Positions 15,785 through 21,401 of a DNA stretch of 21,401 nucleotides are shown here, in pieces. The notes under the pieces were generated by a model. It did not search any database, was not told the DNA's origin, and saw nothing but the letters and a program-made list of their open reading frames with translations. Origin of the DNA: Pirellulaceae bacterium (lineage in GTDB: Bacteria > Planctomycetota > Planctomycetia > Pirellulales > Pirellulaceae). The position numbers and the translations under genes were made by a program. The stretch lies in the NCBI GenBank assembly GCA_013002105.1, contig JABDKS010000791.1, forward strand, positions 1 to 21,401. The letters are read 5' to 3'. How positions within the stretch are numbered: position 1 is the stretch's first letter; each line of letters begins with the position of its first letter.

Positions 15785-17101
15785 CTACGACGTTTGTAAA
15801 CTTGGATCGGGGACCAATCGCGATTTGTCACTGATATCTTTGCGGCACCAGGCGCCCTGCCAACGAATCTCTTTGACGCCTTTGTAGGCTTGCAACTTCG
15901 CGTCGCTGATACTGCTGCCCAACGCCGTGACACCCAACACGCGTCCGCCACTGTTGACGACCTTGCCCTCCTGCTGCGCCGTGCCGGCGTGAAATACCTT
16001 CACGCCATCGACCTGATCGGCGGCATCCAATCCAGTGATCTCGCGACCTTTTTCGTAGCTGCCTGGATAACCTTCGCTTGCCATGACGACGCAGATGCTG
16101 GGACGTTCATCCCAATCGAGACCCTCGAGTTCACCCAAGCGACCATCGACTGCCGCGTCCAAGACGTCGACCAAATCGGTCTTCAATCGCATCAGCAACG
16201 GTTGACATTCGGGGTCGCCGAAGCGGGCGTTGAATTCCAATACCTTGGGGCCGCCGGCGGTCAGCATCAGTCCCGCATACAGAACACCTTTGAACGGTCG
16301 ACGAGCCCGTTTCATCGCATGCACGACCGGCACCAAAACATCGGCTTCGATCTTGGCCATCATTTGTTCGTCCACGATGGGCGTGGGGCAGTACGCGCCC
16401 ATGCCACCCGTGTTGGGACCGGTGTCGCCATCGTACGCCGGTTTGTGATCTTGCGCGGCTGGCAAGGTGACGATGGTTTCGCCATCGGTGATCGCCAGCA
16501 CGCTGGCTTCTTGACCGATCAACTTTTCTTCGACAATCAGTTCCGCACCTGCTTCGCCGAACTCGCGTTGGTTGGCGATACGATCGATCGCTTCGAGCGC
16601 CTCGGTCCGCGTGCTGCAGACAATCACGCCTTTACCGGCCGCCAATCCATCGGCCTTGATGACGACCGGGACCGGATCGTTGGGCTCGGTGTATCGGTCC
16701 TTGATGTATCGACTGGCTTCTTCGGCGGTACGGAAGGTTTGATAGTTGGCAGTTGGAATATCCGCATTGCGTAGCAAATTCTTGCAAAACACCTTGCTGC
16801 CTTCTAACTCCGCTGCTGCTTTGGACGGACCAAACGCTCGCAAGCCTTCGGCTTCGAGCGCATCGACCAGTCCGGCGACCAGCGGAATCTCGGGGCCGAC
16901 AACGGTCAGGTCGATCGCGTTGTCTTTTGCAAATGTCACCAATGCGTCGGTGTCGGTGACAGCGATATCAACGTTGGTCGCATCGCGCGCCGTACCCGCG
17001 TTGCCCGGCGCGACGAAGACCTGCTGCACACGGGGACTTTGACCAATTTTCCAAGCCAGGGCGTGTTCACGTCCGCCACCACCCACCACCAATACTTTCA
17101 T
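15785..17101 (-). CDS. purD: Phosphoribosylamine-glycine ligase (GARS)
   Basis: This ATP-grasp enzyme joins glycine to 5-phosphoribosylamine in the second step of purine synthesis in the cytoplasm. Taken from ATG 17101 (MKVLVVGGGGREHALAWKIG) it has 438 residues, slightly longer than the usual 420-430. Motifs in order: GGGGREHAL (7-15), VVGPEIPLVAGLVD (67-80), FGPSKAAAELEGSK (90-103), KADGLAAGKGV (149-159), NTGGMGAYCP (230-239) and EFNARFGDPECQ (289-300, metal-binding). A second in-frame ATG at 17104 is possible, but AGGG lies only three bases from it and six from 17101. The gene stands alone; no other pur gene is adjacent. The last 12 residues (RLVPDPSLQTS region) are a non-family tail. Confidence 0.96.
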   Translation of the reverse strand: MKVLVVGGGGREHALAWKIGQSPRVQQVFVAPGNAGTARDATNVDIAVTDTDALVTFAKDNAIDLTVVGPEIPLVAGLVDALEAEGLRAFGPSKAAAELEGSKVFCKNLLRNADIPTANYQTFRTAEEASRYIKDRYTEPNDPVPVVIKADGLAAGKGVIVCSTRTEALEAIDRIANQREFGEAGAELIVEEKLIGQEASVLAITDGETIVTLPAAQDHKPAYDGDTGPNTGGMGAYCPTPIVDEQMMAKIEADVLVPVVHAMKRARRPFKGVLYAGLMLTAGGPKVLEFNARFGDPECQPLLMRLKTDLVDVLDAAVDGRLGELEGLDWDERPSICVVMASEGYPGSYEKGREITGLDAADQVDGVKVFHAGTAQQEGKVVNSGGRVLGVTALGSSISDAKLQAYKGVKEIRWQGAWCRKDISDKSRLVPDPSLQTS

Positions 17102-17331
17102 CATCGACCCTGTACAAAACGGCAGCTAAGCCAATCGAAACGAGCAGAAAAGCCATGCAACAAAACCTCTTGCTGGCCGTCGAGCAATTTAAGGATTCTG
17201 GTCCAGGTCAGACAGACGTGAAGCGTCAATCGGACGGAAGTTACAAGAAGTCGATGAGAGTCCATCGTCAAAAAGTTCGCAAATCGGTTGTGCTGACCAA
17301 GTAATTTGCGAAATCTGCCGCGGCAAAAAAC

Positions 17332-17361
17332 TTGCCGACCCCACCACTGGGTCCCTACAAT
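17332..17361 (+). promoter_or_regulatory. Candidate sigma70-like promoter upstream of the cupredoxin gene
   Basis: TTGCCG (17332-17337) and TACAAT (17356-17361) are 18 bp apart, matching four and five of six consensus positions. If used, it would give a leader of about 360 bases before the TTG start at 17733. Confidence 0.3.
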
Positions 17362-17644
17362 GGGCAAACCGGCATTAGTCCTGGACATAAAATCGGTACT
17401 GAATACAATTCGCTGTGATCCCACCGGAAATCGGATTTCTGCTGTTCGCTGACCCAACCCACCTGATAGACGGCACCATTTCCACAATTGACGACCGACG
17501 GCAACGTTGATGGACACTGAAACAGTTTGTTCAGTCACCATACTTTCCGCTCAGTCATCTAAAAAATCGATCGCTCTGTTTTATCCGAGAGGATTCGCTC
17601 TCAGTTAGAATTGGACTGCGACGGTGACCACCTGACCTAGCGTG

Positions 17645-17673
17645 CTTGTTGGCAACACTTACTTGTTGGCAAC
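17645..17673. repeat. 12-bp direct repeat with 17-bp period
   Basis: CTTGTTGGCAAC occurs at 17645-17656 and 17662-17673, about 60-90 bases before the cupredoxin start codon. It could be a paired activator or repressor site, but no factor is recognisable. Confidence 0.6.
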
Positions 17674-17719
17674 GGCAGAAACAATTGAAACACTTTACTG
17701 ACAACGTGATTCTCACTTT

Positions 17720-17724
17720 AGGAG
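17720..17724 (+). promoter_or_regulatory. Ribosome binding site fixing a TTG start
   Basis: AGGAG at 17720-17724 lies eight bases before TTG 17733. It supports TTG as the start codon and excludes the far upstream ATG at 17646, which would put 29 unrelated residues before a perfect signal peptide. Confidence 0.75.
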
Positions 17725-17732
17725 AACCTACT

Positions 17733-18512
17733 TTGAATCTACGACATCTCGTTAGTGCGACTGCACTGATCCTGTTTTGTGCTACTCCCGTGCTCGCACA
17801 AGAAAAGACCGGCGACCTGAAAATCACTTTCAAGCTCAAGGGTGACGCACCCGAATTGGGTAATGTCGACGTTACGACCGACAAACCATTTTGCGGCAAG
17901 AAAGATGTCCCCGATCAACGACTGATCGTCAACGAGGACAGCAAAGGCATCAAGAATGTCGTTGTGTATGTCTACACCGGCCGCCGCGGAACCGAGTTGC
18001 CGGAGCAGAAACCGCGAAACCACAAGCTCAATTTGGCAAACGAGAGCTGCATGTTCGAACCACATGTCGTGCTGGCTCAAAAGGGCGACACGATCGAAGT
18101 TACCAATCCGGACGAAGTGGGTCACAACACGAATTTGGGATTTTTTAATAACGAAGCACAAAACTTCACGATCCCAGCGGGACAATCCAAGACGGTTAAG
18201 CTCGAGGAAGCCGAGCCTGCCGTGATCCCAGTGGCTTGCAACATTCACCCTTGGATGCTGGCCCACGTTTTGGTCGTCGACCATCCATTCGCGGGCATCA
18301 GCGACGAGAACGGTGTGTTGGAAATCAAGGGACTGCCAGTGGGCGATGAAGTCGTATTCCGCGCATGGCACGAAGTCGGCACGTTCAAGAACGAGATCTA
18401 CATCGACGGCGAAGAAGAAAAGTGGAGCTCGAACAAGTTTGAACTCGAAATCAAACCTGGCATGAACGATTTGGGTACTGTTGAAGTTCCTGTTGGCGAA
18501 TTCGATCTGTAA
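17733..18512 (+). CDS. Secreted cupredoxin-like protein with complete type-1 copper ligands
   Basis: Read from TTG 17733 the product has 259 residues and a signal peptide (1-22, ending PVLAQ). A plastocyanin-like fold follows: GDTIEVTNPDEVGHNTNLGF carries His131 and PVACNIHPWMLAHV carries Cys169, His172 and Met175. These are the His-Cys-His-Met ligands of a blue copper site. After this, DHPFAGISDENGVLEIKGLP with FRAWHEVG resembles a carboxypeptidase-regulatory/transthyretin-like beta-sandwich. Similar proteins are often annotated as methylamine-utilisation or plastocyanin-like. It probably carries electrons or copper in the periplasm; the partner is unknown. Cys54 and Cys106 are also conserved in the paralogue and could form a disulfide. 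A strong terminator follows, so it is likely monocistronic. Confidence 0.85.
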   Translation: MNLRHLVSATALILFCATPVLAQEKTGDLKITFKLKGDAPELGNVDVTTDKPFCGKKDVPDQRLIVNEDSKGIKNVVVYVYTGRRGTELPEQKPRNHKLNLANESCMFEPHVVLAQKGDTIEVTNPDEVGHNTNLGFFNNEAQNFTIPAGQSKTVKLEEAEPAVIPVACNIHPWMLAHVLVVDHPFAGISDENGVLEIKGLPVGDEVVFRAWHEVGTFKNEIYIDGEEEKWSSNKFELEIKPGMNDLGTVEVPVGEFDL

Positions 18513-18538
18513 GATTCGCCTTAACGATCCCATTGACA

Positions 18539-18574
18539 AAGCGGTTGCGAGCTTCGGTTTGCAACCGCTTTTTT
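18539..18574 (+). terminator. Rho-independent terminator
   Basis: AAGCGGTTGC (18539-18548) pairs perfectly with GCAACCGCTT (18561-18570) around a 12-base loop, followed by a T-run to 18574. It lies 26 bases after the stop of the first cupredoxin gene and separates it from its paralogue. Confidence 0.9.
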
Positions 18575-18590
18575 GTTTGCATGTGCGATT

Positions 18591-18619
18591 TTGCATTTGG
18601 ACGTTATTCGCTTTAGACT
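18591..18619 (+). promoter_or_regulatory. Weak candidate promoter for the second cupredoxin gene
   Basis: TTGCAT (18591-18596) and TAGACT (18614-18619) are 17 bp apart just after the terminator. Both hexamers are only partial matches, but the second gene needs its own promoter if the terminator works. Confidence 0.3.
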
Positions 18620-18673
18620 GATGCGACCGCTCGATCGCCGCACGGTCTCGCTGTTCTCCTCTTTGAGATTCAG

Positions 18674-19444
18674 ATGATGGATCTAACCAAATGTTTCGTC
18701 GCCAGCGCGATGATTCTGATTGTCACATCGGCAACTGCCGCGGCGCAGCAAGGTGATCTGAAGATCACATTCAAGCTAAAGGGGACGCGTCCGCCACCGC
18801 AGCGGCCGGTAATCCGCCCCGGAGCTGTTTGCGGAGCCGTGCTGGACGAAACCCTGATCGTCCACCCAGAGAACAACGGCATCAAGAACGTGGTCGTTTA
18901 CGTCTACACGGGTCGTCGCGGGACACAGTTGCCGCAGCAGCAACCGCCCAAGCGGTTGATCCAATTGACTGGTCGCAACTGCCGGCTCGATCCGCACGTT
19001 TTGTTGACGCAGGTTGGCGATACGATTCAATTCGTCAACGCCGATCCGATCGCGTACAGCATCAACTTCGGTTTCTTTAATAACCCACCTCAGGGATTTG
19101 TCCTCCCAGTGGGTCAAGGACCACGGATCACACTGGAGGTCCCCGAGCCGGCAGTCTGCCCGATCGCGTGCAACATCCATCCGTGGATCCAAGGATTCGT
19201 GCTGGTGGTCGACCATCCGTTTGCCGCCAAAAGCGACGACAAGGGTGTCCTGGAGATCAAAGGCTTGCCCACTGGCAAAACGATCATTTTTCGAGCCTGG
19301 CACGAGACAGGAACGTTTCGCAATCAGATTCTCGTCAACGGCATGCCGACAAACTGGATATCGAACAAGTTCGAGGCCGACATTCAACCGGGCATGAACG
19401 ACTTGGGCATCGTTGAAATCCCGATCGAGGACTTTGACCTTTGA
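18674..19444 (+). CDS. Secreted cupredoxin-like paralogue lacking two copper ligands
   Basis: The 256-residue product has a signal peptide (1-24, ending AAAQ) and aligns along its whole length with the preceding gene. Shared segments include GDLKITFKLKG, GIKNVVVYVYTGRRGT, the IACNIHPW box, VLVVDHPFA, GVLEIKGLP and PGMNDLG. The copper site is altered: the first histidine (His131 in the neighbour) is Tyr128 in DPIAYSINFGF, and the methionine is Ile172 in CNIHPWIQG. Cys166 and His169 remain, and an extra Cys162 lies close by. It may bind metal differently or not at all. The proline-rich stretch at 39-48 is longer than in the paralogue. A second ATG at 18677 is an equally possible start. It is convergent with the oxidoreductase gene, 24 bp away. 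Confidence 0.82.
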   Translation: MMDLTKCFVASAMILIVTSATAAAQQGDLKITFKLKGTRPPPQRPVIRPGAVCGAVLDETLIVHPENNGIKNVVVYVYTGRRGTQLPQQQPPKRLIQLTGRNCRLDPHVLLTQVGDTIQFVNADPIAYSINFGFFNNPPQGFVLPVGQGPRITLEVPEPAVCPIACNIHPWIQGFVLVVDHPFAAKSDDKGVLEIKGLPTGKTIIFRAWHETGTFRNQILVNGMPTNWISNKFEADIQPGMNDLGIVEIPIEDFDL

Positions 19445-19468
19445 CCACGACCGTCATTTTGTTCACGG

Positions 19469-20788
19469 TCACGCGGTCGGATACGTCCAGGATCCACGGT
19501 AAGGACGACGAAGTAATTCGTTCGCCTGATCGTCGCCCACGATCACTTCCTTTTCGCCATCCCACTGAATGCTCCGTCCGAGTTTGTACGAGAGCATTCC
19601 TAACAGACTCATATTGGTCGCATCGTGGCCAATTTGAACATCACACTTCGGCTTGCGTCCCGACTGGATGCTATCGATAAAATCGGCCCACAACAAATCG
19701 ATGCTGTGTCCATCGGGTTCTTTGTGTTGTGCGTCTTGATGGACGATTTGCTGTTTGGCGTCGGATGGATAGAACGTCCAACCATCGCGCCATCCCATAT
19801 GGAACGTTCCTTTGGTGCCGTAGAAATAGCAGCCAACGGACGCCTTCTCGGCGCCGCTGCCGCCGAACTTGCGGTGTTCCCACGTCGCCGTGAACGAATC
19901 GAATTGGTAGGTCGCCACTTGGCTGTCCGGCGCGTCGGTGGTTTGTTCTTTATCGTTCAAGACGGCCGCACCTTTGATCGGCCGACCTCCGGTGCTGAAG
20001 ACATGTTTGGGATACTTCTCGTCGCTCCACCACAGCACTTGGTCCAGCCAGTGCACGCCCCAATCCCCTAGCGTTCCGTTGGCAAAGTCCAAGAAGTGAC
20101 GAAACCCGCCGGGATGAATTTTTCGATTAAATGGACGCAGCGGCGCTGGGCCGCAGTACATGTCCCAGTCCAACTGCTCGGGCGGTGCACTGTTGGGCGT
20201 CGGCTTCTCGGCACCACCGCGACTGTGGACAAACATGCGTACCATCCCGATGTCACCGGCCCCGCCATCTTTCAAAAATTTCATGCCCGATACGTAATGC
20301 GGTCCGATCCGGCGGTGCAATCCAACTTGTACTGTGCGATTGTTGGCCCGCGCGGCACCGACCATCGCGCGACTTTCGCCGATCGTGTGACCAGTTGGTT
20401 TTTCGACAAAGATGTGAGCTCCTTTTTCGATCGCCAAGATCGTGTTCAACGCATGCCAGTGATCAGGTGTGGCAACGATCGCAATGTCGATTTGTTCTTT
20501 GTCCAACAGTTCACGAAAATCGGTATAGGTTTTCGGCTGTTCCCCGGACAAATCATTGACCTCCTCGGCCGCGATCTCCAACTTGTCCTGGTCGACATCA
20601 CACAACGCAACGCATTTCGCATTGCCTGCGGCCAATGCCTCCTTGAGGATATTCATTCCCCACCAGCCACTGCCGATCAACGCCGTGCGATACTTTTTGC
20701 CCTTGGACTGAGCATGAACGGCCGGCGCGCCGGTGATCAGGGTGCCCGCCGCAGCGGCCTGGAGAAATTGACGTCGTTTTACGGGCAT
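19469..20788 (-). CDS. Tat-exported Gfo/Idh/MocA family oxidoreductase
   Basis: The 439-residue protein has a twin-arginine leader (VKRRQFLQAAAAG at 3-15, ending AVHAQ), so it is exported folded, probably with its cofactor bound. A Rossmann domain follows with ALIGSGWWG (36-44), VALCDVD (60-66), the ATPDHWH loop (107-112) and the family lysine in VEKPTG (128-133). The C-terminal beta-sheet domain includes the planctomycete-typical WDMYCGPAP and NGTLGDWGVHWLD segments. By family knowledge these use NAD(P) to oxidise, reduce or rearrange sugars and inositols; the substrate here is unknown. The leader and Rossmann motifs look complete. It lies 79 bp downstream of a beta-propeller gene on the same strand and may be cotranscribed. 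Confidence 0.92.
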   Translation of the reverse strand: MPVKRRQFLQAAAAGTLITGAPAVHAQSKGKKYRTALIGSGWWGMNILKEALAAGNAKCVALCDVDQDKLEIAAEEVNDLSGEQPKTYTDFRELLDKEQIDIAIVATPDHWHALNTILAIEKGAHIFVEKPTGHTIGESRAMVGAARANNRTVQVGLHRRIGPHYVSGMKFLKDGGAGDIGMVRMFVHSRGGAEKPTPNSAPPEQLDWDMYCGPAPLRPFNRKIHPGGFRHFLDFANGTLGDWGVHWLDQVLWWSDEKYPKHVFSTGGRPIKGAAVLNDKEQTTDAPDSQVATYQFDSFTATWEHRKFGGSGAEKASVGCYFYGTKGTFHMGWRDGWTFYPSDAKQQIVHQDAQHKEPDGHSIDLLWADFIDSIQSGRKPKCDVQIGHDATNMSLLGMLSYKLGRSIQWDGEKEVIVGDDQANELLRRPYRGSWTYPTA

Positions 20789-20867
20789 ATCAGAAAGAAC
20801 CTTGTCTAAATGGATTGCGGTTGCTGAGGATTATATGCCAATCAAGATCCGTCGGTGCCATGTAAAT

Positions 20868-21401
20868 TCACCGAACATCGACCGCAACCAATTCGCCATC
20901 GGCACTGCGGCAAAAAATACGACCACCCGATAGCACGGGACTGGTCCAACACTTTCCCTCCAACACCGAATGGCTCGCGGCGATAACGAAAGAATCGGCC
21001 GCCGCATTGCCAACGACCAGTTCGCCTGATTGAGTCAGCACGATCAATCGGTCACCAGCCGCCGTCAGTCCGCCGGGGTGAAACGACGAATCGCTCCAAT
21101 TCACATCACCCGTTTTCCAGTCCACACATCGCAACTGCGTACCCGCGTCGACATCACCGTGGATTCCGAACAGCATTCCGTTGATCAAAACCGAAGTGCT
21201 GATTTGGTTCTGCATCTCCTTGTTTTTCCAACGCACTGTCGGCTCGGAGCCTTGAATGTCCAATAAAGCGCTGCCTCGGTTGTACCCCGATGACAAAAAC
21301 ACCTGATCATCGACCACGATTGGATCGGCCGCGTTGCAACCGAAGGTCGTCAGCCAGCGTTGACGCCAGATTTCTTGGCCCGTGTGTGCGTTGACACAGA
21401 C
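20868..21401 (-). CDS. PQQ-like beta-propeller protein, partial (N-terminus beyond window)
   Basis: The frame is open from the right edge to the stop at 20868, giving the last 177 residues. The ATG/GTG codons inside it are internal: VCVNAHTGQEIWRQRW at the very edge is already a propeller blade. Further blade strands are GSALLDIQGSEPTVRW, LRCVDWKTGDVNW, LIVLTQSGELVV and the final GELVAVDVR. This is the usual end of secreted planctomycete WD40/PQQ-like proteins. Signal peptide and total length cannot be seen. Confidence 0.85.
   Translation of the reverse strand, partial: VCVNAHTGQEIWRQRWLTTFGCNAADPIVVDDQVFLSSGYNRGSALLDIQGSEPTVRWKNKEMQNQISTSVLINGMLFGIHGDVDAGTQLRCVDWKTGDVNWSDSSFHPGGLTAAGDRLIVLTQSGELVVGNAAADSFVIAASHSVLEGKCWTSPVLSGGRIFCRSADGELVAVDVR

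Larger units (their letters stand above)
17105..17732. other. 628-bp intergenic region without a convincing gene
   Basis: This region separates the leftward purD from the rightward cupredoxin gene. It contains a candidate promoter (17332-17361), an inverted repeat ACTGAA-ACAGTTTG-TTCAGT (17516-17535), a small GAGAG/CTCTC hairpin (17587-17602) and a 12-bp direct repeat (17645-17673). A 146-codon reverse frame exists here but does not look like a protein. No tRNA or known riboswitch was recognised. Confidence 0.5.

Noticed and set aside
15890..16774. A 294-codon forward frame opposite purD
   Set aside because: It is fully contained in the antisense of purD, which carries every ATP-grasp motif.
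17101..17541. A 146-codon reverse frame ending in a TGA that overlaps the purD start
   Set aside because: The overlap looks like translational coupling, but the translation is rich in Arg, Trp and Cys with no recognisable domain or signal peptide, and no ribosome site precedes it. I treat it as chance.
17645..17673. Repeats here and at 15691-15741 as a CRISPR array
   Set aside because: There are only two or three units of 11-17 bp without unique spacers of regular length and no cas genes, so they are not CRISPR.
19449..19470. GACCGT/ACGGTC hairpin in the convergent gap between the second cupredoxin and the oxidoreductase
   Set aside because: The stem is only six base pairs, the loop is ten bases and no T-run follows on either strand, so I do not call a terminator.

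Overview
The window looks like chromosome of a planctomycete, probably of the Pirellulaceae (Rhodopirellula-like) type. This is inferred from gene content and style, not from a marker gene. The signs are PQQ-like beta-propeller proteins, a Tat-exported Gfo/Idh/MocA oxidoreductase, an SGNH esterase fused to an alpha/beta hydrolase, a bacterial caspase-like protein, a membrane-anchored pentapeptide protein with the RFSIRTLL-type N-terminus common in that phylum, many short operons with weak Shine-Dalgarno sequences, and REP palindromes around a small IS200-like (RAYT) transposase. I saw no rRNA, tRNA or CRISPR array.

Layout. 1-2007 (-): N-terminal 669 residues of a secreted two-domain esterase, running off the left edge. 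2283-4229 (+): ABC exporter. 4349-5632 (+): secreted beta-propeller protein, with a candidate promoter just upstream. 5652-8410 (-): probable three-gene run in transcription order: membrane-anchored pentapeptide protein, DNA glycosylase MutM, Tat-exported prenyltransferase/squalene-cyclase-repeat protein. 8612-9835 (+): trpB, interrupted by one in-frame TAA. 9953-10636 (+): UPF0173 metallo-hydrolase. 10719-11063 (-): Rieske ferredoxin. 11288-13123 (+): radical SAM protein. 13185-14630 (+): exported caspase-like protein. 14743-15655: REP elements flanking a RAYT transposase. 15691-15741: three 17-bp tandem repeats. 15785-17101 (-): purD. 17105-17732: 628 bp with no convincing gene. 17733-19444 (+): two tandem secreted cupredoxin-like paralogues separated by a clear terminator. 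19469-20788 (-): Gfo/Idh/MocA oxidoreductase. 20868-21401 (-): C-terminal part of another beta-propeller protein, running off the right edge.

How they fit together. The housekeeping genes (mutM, trpB, purD) are scattered among envelope and periplasmic genes and do not form one pathway. The most notable points are: trpB broken by a single stop codon at a position that is normally tyrosine while both halves stay conserved; the tandem cupredoxins, of which only the first keeps a full His-Cys-His-Met copper site; a caspase-like protein with an EF-hand-like loop, a Tudor/SH3-like segment and a C-terminal coiled coil; and a self-contained RAYT/REP unit. I found no convincing multi-gene system of a wholly new kind.
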